From: Streptomyces sp. NBC_01255
GTDB lineage: Bacteria; Actinomycetota; Actinomycetes; Streptomycetales; Streptomycetaceae
Length of the DNA stretch: 64,000 bases
Reading direction: 5' to 3'
Assembly: GCF_036226445.1 (NCBI RefSeq)
Contig: NZ_CP108474.1
Span: 7,750,001-7,814,000, forward strand
Part shown: positions 43,239 to 51,699 of the stretch, in pieces
Position numbering within the stretch: the first letter of the stretch is position 1
Layout: each line of letters begins with the position of its first letter
The notes under the pieces: generated by a model
Databases searched by the model: none
The model's input: the letters and a program-made list of their open reading frames with translations, nothing else
Told to the model about the DNA's origin: nothing
Made by a program: the position numbers and the translations under genes

Positions 43239-44006
43239 ATGCGCCATGCCCCCGTCACCCCGAACGGCGACCGGATTCGATGGGTGGAGATCCCCGGCGC
43301 CGAGCCCACCCGGCTCTACCTGCACGGACTCGGCGCCACCTCGCCGGTGTACTGGGCCGCCGCTGCCGCGCACCCTCTGCTGACCGGCCGCCGCTCACTC
43401 CTGCTCGACCTGCTCGGCTTCGGTATCAGCGACCGGCCCACGGACTTCACCTACACGCTGGAGGCCCACGCGGACGCCGTGGCCGCGGCGCTGGAGGCCG
43501 CCGAAGTGACGGGCGTCGAGGTCGTCGCGCACAGTCTGGGCGGGGCGGTGGCGATCCTGCTCGCGGCCCGGCATCCGCGGCTGGTCGCGAACCTGGTCCT
43601 CGTGGACTCCGTCCTGGATCCGGCCCCGCCGGTGCCCGCACCCGGCAGCAGCGGCATCACGGCCTACACGGAGGAGGAGTTCCTGGCCGACGGCTGGCAG
43701 CGGACCGAGGAGCGGGTCGGTTCGTTCTGGTGGTCCACGATGCGCCTCGCGGGACGCGAGGCCTTGTACCGCACCACCGTCCATCGGTCTCGGGGAACCG
43801 CCCCCTCCCTGCGCGAGCATCTGGCGGGCCTGACCGTCCCCCGCACCTGCCTGCACCCGGAGGCCGACGGCGAGCCGGCCGACGCGGCGGGACTGCGGGC
43901 CTCGGGCGTGACCGTACGGGCGATCCCGGACTGCGGCCACAACATCATGTTCGACAACCCCGAGGCGTTCGCGCGCGCTGCTGCCGACGCCCTGAACGGC
44001 GGCTGA
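43239..44006 (+). CDS. alpha/beta-fold hydrolase
   Basis: This 255-residue hydrolase has the oxyanion motif LYLHGLGATS, nucleophile Ser99 in AHSLGG, and the catalytic His in CGHN near the end. The ATG at 43239 follows AAGGAG; the frame is open 28 codons upstream through the operator region, which is not coding. It is probably repressed by the divergent PadR. The substrate is unknown. Confidence 0.85.
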   Translation: MRHAPVTPNGDRIRWVEIPGAEPTRLYLHGLGATSPVYWAAAAAHPLLTGRRSLLLDLLGFGISDRPTDFTYTLEAHADAVAAALEAAEVTGVEVVAHSLGGAVAILLAARHPRLVANLVLVDSVLDPAPPVPAPGSSGITAYTEEEFLADGWQRTEERVGSFWWSTMRLAGREALYRTTVHRSRGTAPSLREHLAGLTVPRTCLHPEADGEPADAAGLRASGVTVRAIPDCGHNIMFDNPEAFARAAADALNGG

Positions 44007-44089
44007 CGCCATCCAGGGCGGCGCACGCTGATACGGTGTCGGAGCGCGCCGCCTTGTAGGGGTGGGGCACGATCAGGCCGCCAATGCTC

Positions 44090-44135
44090 CGGTGCCGGCC
44101 GCCGCCCTCGTGGTCGGGGCGGGCGGCCGGCACCG
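44090..44135. terminator. 14-bp perfect stem between convergent genes
   Basis: CGGTGCCGGCCGCC (44090-44103) pairs with GGCGGCCGGCACCG (44122-44135), serving the hydrolase gene and the SHOCT-like gene. Confidence 0.85.
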
Positions 44136-44143
44136 TGGCGGGG

Positions 44144-44575
44144 TCACTCGCAGAACACCTGCACCTTGGCGTCGGGGTCCTCGACGTCGACGACGATGTC
44201 GTCGAGGTGCTCGATGAGCTCCTCGAGGTGCTGCGGCTTGAGCTCGGTGAGGTCGATCGGTACGCCTGACCTGTTCAGCTCCGCGTTGACCTTGGCGACC
44301 GCCTGCGGAGGGAGAAGGCTGGTGAGCCGGACGCCGGCGCGCAGCAGCTGGAGCGGGACGCGGATGTTGACCCGGCTCGCCCCGTCGCCGCCGGTTTCGT
44401 CCGCCGAGTCCACCACGACGCGCAAGTACTTGGGGCGCGCTTTCGGGGTGGACGAGGCGCCCGGAGGCGGCTCGGGCTGGTCTCGTTCCAGGGCGTCGAT
44501 CAGCCGTTCGGCCTCGTCGGCGGTGATGGTGCCCTCCGCCAGCATCTGCAGGACCTGTCGGCGCTGCTCGTTCAT
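44144..44575 (-). CDS. SHOCT-like domain protein
   Basis: This 143-residue protein opens with a SHOCT-like helix pair (RRQVLQMLAEGTITADEAERLIDAL) and continues with a YvlB-like region (KYLRVVVDSADETGG, NIRVPLQLLRAGVRL). It is the third gene of an operon with a DUF2089 protein and a small membrane protein, a set seen in many actinobacteria and firmicutes and tied to envelope stress. The ATG at 44575 follows GAGGAG. Confidence 0.8.
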   Translation of the reverse strand: MNEQRRQVLQMLAEGTITADEAERLIDALERDQPEPPPGASSTPKARPKYLRVVVDSADETGGDGASRVNIRVPLQLLRAGVRLTSLLPPQAVAKVNAELNRSGVPIDLTELKPQHLEELIEHLDDIVVDVEDPDAKVQVFCE

Positions 44576-44607
44576 GGGAAGCTCCTCGCTCTTGTGGCTG
44601 TTCTGCC

Positions 44608-44868
44608 TCATCTGACGCTTACGAGTACGGCGGTTCGGTCCTGCTCGAACTCGAACAGGGTGCCGGGCAGCGCCCACAGCAGTCGCCCGGTGCCGCGCAG
44701 CGCGCTCACGGGGTCGACCCGTGTGGCGAAGCAGGCGATCAGTCCGGCCGGCGCGGCGAGCAGCAGTAACGGTGACAGTACGAGCGCCACCGGCAACACC
44801 GGGACGTGCAGCCGCCTCAGGCGGCCGCCGGGGCGGCGGTAGCGCACCGTCACCAGCTGCGGGATCAT
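44608..44868 (-). CDS. small membrane protein
   Basis: This 86-residue protein has one long hydrophobic segment (VPVLPVALVLSPLLLLAAPAG) flanked by basic residues. It starts within the stop of the DUF2089 gene (ATGA), so it is coupled to it. The family is not recognised; the position suggests a membrane partner for the SHOCT-like and DUF2089 proteins. Confidence 0.75.
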   Translation of the reverse strand: MIPQLVTVRYRRPGGRLRRLHVPVLPVALVLSPLLLLAAPAGLIACFATRVDPVSALRGTGRLLWALPGTLFEFEQDRTAVLVSVR

Positions 44869-45230
44869 CGGGTCTCCTCCAGCTCGGCCAGCGCCTCTTG
44901 GGCGCTGATCTCCCCTCGCCGCAGGCGGTCGACGATGTCGGCGGCGCGGGTGGGCGCGGGGTCGGTGTCGACGAAGTCGAGGTGCTCGGCGATCCGCTTG
45001 AGCCGGGACTTGATCGTCGGGTAGCTCACCCCGAAGATCCGCTCCATCTCCTTGATCGAACCGTGCGACCGTACGAAGGCGGCGACGAACACCTGGTCGT
45101 CGATGCCGAGCTGGGCCAGCTGAGGCGGCTCGAACCGCCCCTCGATCGCGATCCCGCTGCCGGCGAGACGGACCCGCTCGACCACGAACGGCTGCCCTTG
45201 TGTCAGGTCCGTCAGTTCCTGCCAGTCCAC
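44865..45230 (-). CDS. DUF2089 family protein
   Basis: This 121-residue protein has the DUF2089 pattern: an N-terminal beta part (VERVRLAGSGIAIEGRFEPPQLAQL in two halves), a helix-turn-helix-like stretch (SIKEMERIFGVSYPTIKSRL) and a C-terminal SHOCT-like helix (LRRGEISAQEALAEL). It is the first gene of the three-gene operon and probably its regulator. Confidence 0.85.
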   Translation of the reverse strand: MDWQELTDLTQGQPFVVERVRLAGSGIAIEGRFEPPQLAQLGIDDQVFVAAFVRSHGSIKEMERIFGVSYPTIKSRLKRIAEHLDFVDTDPAPTRAADIVDRLRRGEISAQEALAELEETR

Positions 45231-45777
45231 GCTCGGCTCCCTTGCTTTCGATGTCGAGCCTGTTATTCATTTGTACATTGAGATTCTTAAGGCAACAACG
45301 CATGGACATGAAGATTCTCAATCCAGCCTTCGGATTGGCTGGTTGACGACGTAGACGGTCGGTTTCGCCACGTCCTCGAACGAGGTGCCGACCTCTGTCG
45401 GTGCGGTACCGACGTCGAGGTAACCGCGCTCGACCTGCGCGGCGAGGTCGGCGTCCCTACGGCCCGTCGCACTTCTCGTGCCACTGTTGCCCCTCGCATC
45501 GCGGCCGGATTCAGTGTGGCGACCGTGTGCGGAACAACGTCCTCAGCCGCTCTCGCAGCGGGCACGGAGACCACAAGTCCCGTCCGGAGTGCGGGACCCG
45601 ACCGGGCGCGAGCTCGTCCGACACGCCGCACCGGCGTCGCCATCCCGCGGGATGGGCGCTGCGGACCGATGATCGGAAGGAAGCTGCTGCCGCGGGTGTG
45701 CCGAGCCCACCGAACGATGAGTTCTCGCTGATCCCGCAGTCCCCCTGGTACGCATTCTGGCCGACGAAGGAGAAGCC
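45231..45777. other. 547-bp region without an intact gene
   Basis: The first 60 bases are AT-rich and probably carry the promoter of the DUF2089 operon. On the minus strand, about 45460-45318 reads as a plausible protein tail (ADLAAQVERGYLDVG ... VAKPTVYVVNQPIRRL, stop at 45318). It has no start and I do not recognise its family; it may be a gene remnant. Confidence 0.45.
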
Positions 45778-46404
45778 GTGACGGATGACGTCTGGTCGAT
45801 GGTCCATGCCGAGCGCGCGGCGCTCATCGAGGACCTCTCGCACCTCGATGACCGGCAGTGGGAGCAGCCCTCGCTCTGCGACGGGTGGACGGTCCACGAC
45901 GTGGTCGCCCACCTGGTCGACACGTACCGGACGACACGCCTCGGCTTCGTCGTCGGCCTCGCCCGGGCGCGGTTCGACTTCGACCGCCAGAACTCCGTAG
46001 GTGTGGCGCGCGAGCGCGGGACCACACCGCAGGAGACCCTGGAGCGGCTTCGGCGGGTGGCCTCGCGGACGTCGACCCCGCCGGCACCCCTCGACAGTCG
46101 GCTCGTCGAGGAGGTCGTTCACGGGGAGGACATCCGGCGCCCCTTGGGCCTCACCCGTACCTACCCGCCGGAGGCCGTGGCCAGGTCGCTCCGCCTGCAG
46201 ACGCGGACACCGGCTTCGTTCGGCGGTGCCAAGGAGCTGATGGCCCGCGTCCGGCTCACGGCAACGGACGCCGACCTGACGGTCGGGACCGGCCCGGAGG
46301 CGAGCGGCCCCGTGCTCTCCCTGCTCCTGGCCGTATCCGGGCGCCGGGTGGCCCTGGGCGACCTCAGCGGGCCGGGGGTCGCCGCGCTGGCGGAGGATGG
46401 CTGA
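45778..46404 (+). CDS. maleylpyruvate isomerase (DinB-like, mycothiol-dependent) family protein
   Basis: This 208-residue protein has the N-terminal four-helix metal-binding module typical of the actinobacterial family (WSMVHAERAALIEDLSHLDDRQWEQPSLCDGWTVHDVVAHLVD, split by eye). The conserved Trp-Ser/Thr-His pattern at WTVHDVVAHL and a second His in VEEVVHGEDIRRPLG are visible. Family members use mycothiol as a thiol cofactor. The GTG start follows AAGGAGAA. It is monocistronic and its substrate is unknown. Confidence 0.82.
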   Translation: MTDDVWSMVHAERAALIEDLSHLDDRQWEQPSLCDGWTVHDVVAHLVDTYRTTRLGFVVGLARARFDFDRQNSVGVARERGTTPQETLERLRRVASRTSTPPAPLDSRLVEEVVHGEDIRRPLGLTRTYPPEAVARSLRLQTRTPASFGGAKELMARVRLTATDADLTVGTGPEASGPVLSLLLAVSGRRVALGDLSGPGVAALAEDG

Positions 46405-46618
46405 CGCGCGGCCCTTGTCGACCCCCGCGCAGGGGACCCGGATTCTCTGCGCGAACGCCCCGCGTCCGCACCGACGGACGAGCGTGATCCACACGGTCCC
46501 CGCCGCCGGCGCCACCGAGTAGCCCATACCCCAACCTGGCCCTGCGACCGACTAACGGATCGCCTGGGCAACCGACTTCAACGGAGGCGCGGCCATCAGC
46601 GAGGCGTACCCGACCCGT

Positions 46619-46939
46619 TCACCGCGCGATCTCCACCCAGCAGGCCAAGACCTGCGTGGCGCCTCGACGGACATCCGCCTCCCGGTCCACGGCCAGCTGC
46701 CCGCAGACCTCTGCGAGGCCCGGCGCGCTGTCCACCGTCCCCACCCGCATCAGCCCCTCGGCCGTCTGCAGGGTCACGGCCGTGTCCTCGGGGTCGAGCG
46801 GCAGGCCCACCAGCGCTTCCGCCGCTGCCGGGACATCGGCGAAGGGAGCGAGCTGCTGCCCCGCGCGGACGCGACGCAGCCACATGGGGGAGGAAGCACC
46901 GTCCAACGCCGCCCGCATCCTGCTCATCTCGTCCGACAC
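46619..46939 (-). CDS. small hypothetical protein with HEAT-like helices
   Basis: This 106-residue acidic, all-helical protein with repeats such as AAAEALVGLPLDPEDTAVTLQTAEGLMRVG resembles HEAT/armadillo scaffold proteins. The 213 bp upstream of its 3' end (46405-46618) hold no recognisable feature. Function unknown. Confidence 0.6.
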   Translation of the reverse strand: MSDEMSRMRAALDGASSPMWLRRVRAGQQLAPFADVPAAAEALVGLPLDPEDTAVTLQTAEGLMRVGTVDSAPGLAEVCGQLAVDREADVRRGATQVLACWVEIAR

Positions 46940-47064
46940 CCCGGGACCCTCTGACGCAGGGACACCCTTCCCGGCGTCAATCCTGTTGCCGGTGCCGTCG
47001 ACGACGGTCTACCGTCGGCCGGTCCCGCACCGCTCGTGCCCCGCTCCTGCCTGGGAGACCGCCC

Positions 47065-47568
47065 GTGCCCGTCCGCCCCGCCGCCGCTCGCGATGCCGAC
47101 TTCCTGTGGCGCATCCTGCGGGAGGCGTACAACTGGAACGGCGAGCAACGGTTCACCGTCGAAGAACTCGCCATGGACCCGCACGCCGCGCGCTACCTCG
47201 CCGGCTGGCCCCGCACCGACGACTTCGGGTTCGTCGCCGAGACCGATGCCGGCGAACCGATCGGCGCGGTGTGGGCGCGGCGCCTGCCCGAGGACGAGCC
47301 CGGGTACGGATTCGTCGCGACGGACGTCCCCGAGCTGACCCTCGGCGTGTCGTCCGGGCACCGGGGCGTCGGTCACGGCAGGACGCTCATGGAGGCGCTG
47401 ATCCGGGCCGCCGCCGAGCGGCCGGAGCCGGTCACCCGACTCAGCCTCAGCGTCGAGGACGGCAACCCCGCCGCGCACCTCTACACCTCCCTCGGTTTCA
47501 CCCGCGTCGGGCGCAACGGCGACTCGGACACGATGCTCCTGGACGTCCCGGAATCACGACACGTCTAG
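47065..47568 (+). CDS. GNAT-family N-acetyltransferase
   Basis: This 167-residue GNAT protein has the acetyl-CoA loop in VSSGHRGVGHGRTLMEAL and the C-terminal NPAAHLYTSLGFTRVGRNGDSDTMLL that closes the fold. The GTG start follows GGGAGA. The acceptor is unknown. Confidence 0.87.
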   Translation: MPVRPAAARDADFLWRILREAYNWNGEQRFTVEELAMDPHAARYLAGWPRTDDFGFVAETDAGEPIGAVWARRLPEDEPGYGFVATDVPELTLGVSSGHRGVGHGRTLMEALIRAAAERPEPVTRLSLSVEDGNPAAHLYTSLGFTRVGRNGDSDTMLLDVPESRHV

Positions 47569-47746
47569 GACCTGTCCTCCCCCTGTCCCCACCCACGCGT
47601 GAAGCCGGAGAGCCTCGCAGCCGACAAGGCATGGCTCACGCGGGGAACGGCCACCGGGATGCAACACCATGACGCCCAGGAAGAGGGGAACAACACCCAG
47701 GATGACGAGTGCGATCTTGACACCACCTCAAGTGCCACGAGCCGTA

Positions 47747-47880
47747 CTACTGAAACGGGCCCGAGGTGTATCGACCCGCAGGGTTGTTGACGCGGGTGAT
47801 GGGCGGGTATGCGTTAAGGGCGGTGTGGCAGCGGTGGTGGCTGTAGGTGCGGAGGACGTCAAGGCGAGAGGCCGGTCGGC
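47747..47880 (-). pseudogene. C-terminal remnant of an IS481/IS3-type transposase
   Basis: On the minus strand the frame reads LRTYSHHRCHTALNAYPPITRVNN, then PAGRYTSGPFQ and a TAG stop. This is the usual end of an integrase-core transposase (YNHHRPHTAL ... VNN ... YT). The DDE core and inverted repeats are missing. It abuts the end of the M1 peptidase gene, so it marks an old insertion at the border of the lanthipeptide cluster. From 47569 to 47746 nothing else was recognised. Confidence 0.75.
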
Positions 47881-47882
47881 GG

Positions 47883-49277
47883 TCAGGAGATCCTGTGCTC
47901 CGTCCAGAACGGGCCGAGGTCCTTCGTCGTGGCGGCCTGTGCCGCGTGCTTGAAGGCCGTGGTGGTGGAGACGCCCAGCCAGTGGTCCCGGACGTAGCCG
48001 CGCAGCATGGAGGCCATCGCCGGGGTGCCCAGAGTGCGTTCCAGGTCGTGGAGGGCGCAGGCGCCGCGTGTGTAGACGACTCGGACGTACTCGGTGCGGT
48101 GGCCGTCCGCGTAGTAGGCCATCGAGCGGGTGAGGGCCGCCGTGTCGCTGGGCCACGGGCCCTGGTCCTCCCAGCAGGTGGCCGTGGGCTCCCTGTAGTA
48201 CAGCTGGGCCGCGTACTGGGCGAAGGACTCGTCCAGCCAGGGCGACGTGAACTGGTCGTTGCCCACGATGCCGTAGAACCACTGGTGGGCGATCTCGTGG
48301 ACGGCGCCCGACTCGTCCCGTTCGGTCCACAGCAGGACCAGGCCCGGGAACTCCATGCTGCCGAAGTCGTCGAGGGTGTCGCTCATGACGAGGTCGAGCT
48401 CGCCGTACGGATAGCGGCCGAAGCGTTTGCCGAACTCGTCGACCGAGCCGACGGAGTCCTGCAGAGCCTTGGCGACCCCTTCGGGGGGCGTGGAAGCGGT
48501 CCAGTACGCGTTCAGCCGGACTCCGCCGGGCGTGGTCACCGTCTTCGACCGGAACGGCCCCGCCGCCCACGCGAAGTCCCGCACCCCGCGCGCGACACTG
48601 GTGGTGACCGTGCGGCCGGGTGCGCCCGCGTGCCGGGTGGTGGTGCCGGACGCGGGAACGACGAGCGCGTCCGGGTGGTCGAGGACGACCCGGAAGTCAC
48701 CGGTCAGGGTGTGGAAGCTCTCGCCGAAGCCGACGTCCGGGTCGAGGTGCCGGCCCTGTGCGTCGCGTACGGACAGCAGGGGCAGCGCGTTGCCGAGGTA
48801 GCGGTGCGCGCCGTCCTTGCCGAAGCGGTGGACGCGGTCCGGGACGGTGATCGAGACGTCGAAGGAGATGCTCGTACGCGCCCCGTACGGCAGCGGCGCG
48901 GGCAGGTCGATCCGCAGCGCGGTGCAGCCGACCGTCAGCGGCCGCGGGGTGCCTCCCTCGACCCTGCCCACCCGGACCGGGGACGGCCTGTCCGAGGTCC
49001 CGCAGCCGTCGGAGCCGTTCCCCCACAGGCGCACGTCGACCGAACGCAGGGGAGTACGGGCGGCATTGCGGAAGGACACCGTCTGGCGGCCGGTCCAGTG
49101 CGAGCCGTCGGCGTCTCCGCTCAGCGACACGTCGTAGGCCGGGCGGTCCGGTGTCGCCGTCTCCCGTACCGGGGCGGCGGAGTGCGTGGGGTGCTGCGCC
49201 GCGGCCGTGTGGGGGACGATCAGCAGGGCGGCCACGAGGGCCAGCAGCGTCGCACGTCCGTACCTGAGAGAGGTCAT
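47883..49277 (-). CDS. secreted M1-family metallopeptidase
   Basis: This 464-residue protein has a signal peptide (RYGRATLLALVAALLIVPHTAAA). The M1 beta-domain and catalytic domain show GSMEF (the GAMEN-like substrate motif), zinc ligands His327 and His331 in HEIAHQW, and Glu350 in WLDESFAQY. It is shorter than typical aminopeptidase N, lacking the C-terminal helical domain. It lies directly after the exporter genes of the lanthipeptide cluster on the same strand. M1 peptidases (AplP) trim leaders of class III lanthipeptides, so this may mature the exported peptide; that is inference. Confidence 0.9.
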   Translation of the reverse strand: MTSLRYGRATLLALVAALLIVPHTAAAQHPTHSAAPVRETATPDRPAYDVSLSGDADGSHWTGRQTVSFRNAARTPLRSVDVRLWGNGSDGCGTSDRPSPVRVGRVEGGTPRPLTVGCTALRIDLPAPLPYGARTSISFDVSITVPDRVHRFGKDGAHRYLGNALPLLSVRDAQGRHLDPDVGFGESFHTLTGDFRVVLDHPDALVVPASGTTTRHAGAPGRTVTTSVARGVRDFAWAAGPFRSKTVTTPGGVRLNAYWTASTPPEGVAKALQDSVGSVDEFGKRFGRYPYGELDLVMSDTLDDFGSMEFPGLVLLWTERDESGAVHEIAHQWFYGIVGNDQFTSPWLDESFAQYAAQLYYREPTATCWEDQGPWPSDTAALTRSMAYYADGHRTEYVRVVYTRGACALHDLERTLGTPAMASMLRGYVRDHWLGVSTTTAFKHAAQAATTKDLGPFWTEHRIS

Positions 49278-49351
49278 GACAAGCACGCTAGGACTCCCGG
49301 ATGCCCGGACGGGCGGGTTCCGGGCAGTCCCGAGGCTCCCGAGGCGGTGGG

Positions 49352-50251
49352 TCATTCCGGGCGGTTGAAGCGCCGTGCTGCCCACAGCAGGGCGACGGCG
49401 CCGCTCGTCAGCAGGACGGCGGCTTCGAGGAGGAGCGGGGGTTGCCGGCCCGCCCACTCGATGCCGGGGGTGGTGTGCCCCGCGGGTACGTGGTGGGCGA
49501 TGCAGCGGCGGAGGAGGTCCACCGCGTACGCGAGAGGGTTGGCGTCGGCGAGTGTGTGGGCCCAGCCGGGCAGGCTGTCCAGGGGGAAGAAGCCGCCGGA
49601 GAGGAACAACAGCGGCATCATCACCAGGCCGAGGAGCGTGTGGAACGTCTCGGCCCTGCGGAGGGTCACGGCCAGGGCCAGCGCCAGGGCGGTGATCGTG
49701 AAGGACGCGAGGATCATGCCGGCGAGGAGCGTGGCCAGGAGGAGTGGGTCGTAGGGGAGACCGACCGCTCCGGCGAGGCCGAGCAGTACGGCCCCCTGGG
49801 CCGTGGCGGTCAGCGTGCCGCCGGCGCAGTTGCCCAGGAGGAGGGCCGAGCGGCTGACGGGGGCCATGAGGAGTTCTCGCAGGTAGCCGCTCTGCCGGTC
49901 GATGATCAGGCGGATGCCGACCATGATGGCCGGTGTCTGCACCGTCATCATCAGCATGCCCGGGAAGAGGTACGTCTGGTAGTCGACGCCCAGGGAGGCG
50001 CGGGGGATGAGGGCGGCCAGTCCGCCCCCGAGGACCAGCAGGTAGAGCACGGGGTGGAGCAGCATCAGCGCGGTGTGGGCGCGCTGGCCGGCCAGACGCA
50101 GCAGGTCGCGGTGGACCAGGGCGTGGATCGCCCGTAGTTCGTGCCGCAGGCGGGCCCGCCGTCCCCTGTGGGCGATACCGGCGGCCTCAGTGGCGTGAGT
50201 GGTGTGAGTGGTGTGAGTGGAGTTCGGGGCTTGCAGGGCTGACTTGGTCAT
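49352..50251 (-). CDS. ABC-2 type permease of the lanthipeptide exporter
   Basis: This 299-residue permease has six membrane helices and the ABC-2 pattern (HPVLYLLVLGGG; LLGLVMMPLLFLSGGFFPLD; ADANPLAYAVDLLR). The N-terminal 20 residues contain a Thr-His repeat (HTTHTTHAT) encoded by a GAGTGGTGT tandem. It overlaps the ATPase gene by ATGA. It is predicted to export the peptide encoded at 51494-51649. Confidence 0.9.
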   Translation of the reverse strand: MTKSALQAPNSTHTTHTTHATEAAGIAHRGRRARLRHELRAIHALVHRDLLRLAGQRAHTALMLLHPVLYLLVLGGGLAALIPRASLGVDYQTYLFPGMLMMTVQTPAIMVGIRLIIDRQSGYLRELLMAPVSRSALLLGNCAGGTLTATAQGAVLLGLAGAVGLPYDPLLLATLLAGMILASFTITALALALAVTLRRAETFHTLLGLVMMPLLFLSGGFFPLDSLPGWAHTLADANPLAYAVDLLRRCIAHHVPAGHTTPGIEWAGRQPPLLLEAAVLLTSGAVALLWAARRFNRPE

Positions 50252-51372
50252 GGGCCGCCGCCCGTTCCTGTCGTGGCTTCGCACGGGGTGCGGCCGATTC
50301 CCGCGGCTCTGTTCAGGCTGCGGCCGGTGTGGTGGAAGAAGACGTCGTCGAGCGTGGGCCGGGACGCGGCAGCGGCGTGGACGGCGATGCCGTGGTTCTC
50401 CAGCGTCGCGCAGAGGCGGGGAATCCACGCGCTGCCGTCCGGCACCCGCAGGCAGATTCCGCCGCTGTCCACGGTGACGGCACGGTCCGGCGGCGCGATG
50501 CCGCGCACGACCCGCCGTGCCGTCGCGTCGTCGCTCGTACGCAGCACCACCCGGTCGTCTCCGATCGCGGCCTTCAGGGCGAGGGGCGTTCCCTGTGCCA
50601 CCAGGCGGCCGCGGTCGATGACGCCGATGCGATCGCAGTTCTCCGCCTCCTCCAGGTAGTGGGTGGTGACGAAGAGGGTGCTGCCGTGCCGGTCGCGCAG
50701 CGCGCGCAGGTGCTCCCAGACCTGGGCGCGCGCGTGGGGGTCGAGCCCGGTCGTCGGTTCGTCGAGGAACAGCACCCGGGGGGAGTGCAGCAGGGCACGG
50801 GCGATCTCCAGGCGTCGCCGCATGCCGCCGGACAGGGTGCGTACCGGGGCGCGTCGCCGGTCGGTGAGCCCGGCCGCCTCGAGTACTTCCGCGGCTCGCC
50901 GGCGGGCTTGGCGGCGGGGCATTCCGTGGAGACGCGCATGGATGTGGAGGTTCTGGTCGGCCGTGAAGTCCGCGTCCAGCGTGCTGTGCTGGAAGAGCAT
51001 GCCGACGTGGCGCCGTACCTGGTCGGGCTCGGTGAGCACGTCGGCGCCGGCGACCGTGGCGTGACCGGCGGTGGGGCGGGCCAGGGCGCACAGCAGGGCG
51101 ATGGTGGTGGACTTCCCCGCGCCGTTGGGGCCGAGGAAGGCGTAGGTCTCGCCTTGTGCCACATCCAGGTCAAGGCCGCGTACGGCGTGGATGGTGGTGC
51201 CCTGCGGGCCCGGGTAGCTCTTGACCAGGCCGCGCGTGCTGATGGCCTGGACGGGCTCGGGGGCGTGCCGGGTGGTGTTCGGGGTGGTGTGCGGGATGGC
51301 GTGTGCGTCGGTGACGGCTGCCGTCGTGCGTGCTGCTGGGGCCAGGTCGTCATCGCCTGCGGGGAGCTGCAT
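50248..51372 (-). CDS. ABC transporter ATPase of the lanthipeptide exporter
   Basis: This 374-residue ATPase has Walker A (GPNGAGKST), Q-loop (LFQHSTLD), signature (TLSGGMRRRLEIARAL), Walker B (VLFLDEPTTGLD) and H-loop (TTHYLEEAEN). The C-terminal DrrA-type domain fits drug or peptide export. It follows the precursor peptide gene behind a strong palindrome. Confidence 0.92.
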   Translation of the reverse strand: MQLPAGDDDLAPAARTTAAVTDAHAIPHTTPNTTRHAPEPVQAISTRGLVKSYPGPQGTTIHAVRGLDLDVAQGETYAFLGPNGAGKSTTIALLCALARPTAGHATVAGADVLTEPDQVRRHVGMLFQHSTLDADFTADQNLHIHARLHGMPRRQARRRAAEVLEAAGLTDRRRAPVRTLSGGMRRRLEIARALLHSPRVLFLDEPTTGLDPHARAQVWEHLRALRDRHGSTLFVTTHYLEEAENCDRIGVIDRGRLVAQGTPLALKAAIGDDRVVLRTSDDATARRVVRGIAPPDRAVTVDSGGICLRVPDGSAWIPRLCATLENHGIAVHAAAASRPTLDDVFFHHTGRSLNRAAGIGRTPCEATTGTGGGP

Positions 51373-51442
51373 GGGTCCGGTCCTCTCCTGGGGATACGCC
51401 CACCGCGGCCTCCCGGCCTACGAGGCGCTTCAGGCCGTCGCT

Positions 51443-51478
51443 CCGGCCGGCGGCTGTCCCGGGACAGCCGCCGGCCGG
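51443..51478. terminator. 36-bp perfect palindrome between precursor and exporter genes
   Basis: CCGGCCGGCGGCTGTCCC is followed at once by its exact reverse complement, giving an 18-bp stem with no spare loop. It lies 15 bases after the precursor stop. Such hairpins often let a precursor peptide be made in excess of downstream enzymes by partial termination or 3'-end stabilisation. Confidence 0.85.
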
Positions 51479-51493
51479 ATGGTGCCGGCTGTC

Positions 51494-51649
51494 TTAGGCG
51501 CAGCTGATGCCGATACAGACGGTGTTGAGGACGGTCAGCAGGCCGACGCACTCGCACGTCGCGGCGAACGGCGCTCCGTCGACACCGACGGGGTCGGTCT
51601 CCGGAAGGGCGTGGAGCCGGGCCAGCAGTTCGAGGTCCTTGTTCTCCAT
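51494..51649 (-). CDS. lanA: class IV lanthipeptide precursor, venezuelin-like
   Basis: This 51-residue peptide gene is too short for most gene finders. The leader MENKDLELLARLHALPETD is helical and acidic, followed by PVGVDGAPFA. The core, from about Ala29 or Ala30 to Ala51, contains Thr31, Thr39, Thr43 and Ser49 as dehydration sites and Cys32, 34, 45 and 50 as ring partners. It is nearly the venezuelin precursor VenA as I recall it, with small changes including one in the core (LLTVLN for LLTLLN). AAGGAG precedes the ATG. It lies 50 bp after lanL. Confidence 0.93.
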   Translation of the reverse strand: MENKDLELLARLHALPETDPVGVDGAPFAATCECVGLLTVLNTVCIGISCA

Positions 51650-51699
51650 GGGTTTCTCCTTCTTCTCTTTCCTGTGGGGAGCGGCGGACTTCCCGCCGC

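Noticed and set aside
46405..46618. Possible gene remnant after the maleylpyruvate-isomerase-like gene
   Set aside because: A short tail-like reading (TSVIHTVPAAGATE then stop) is too brief to assign to any family.
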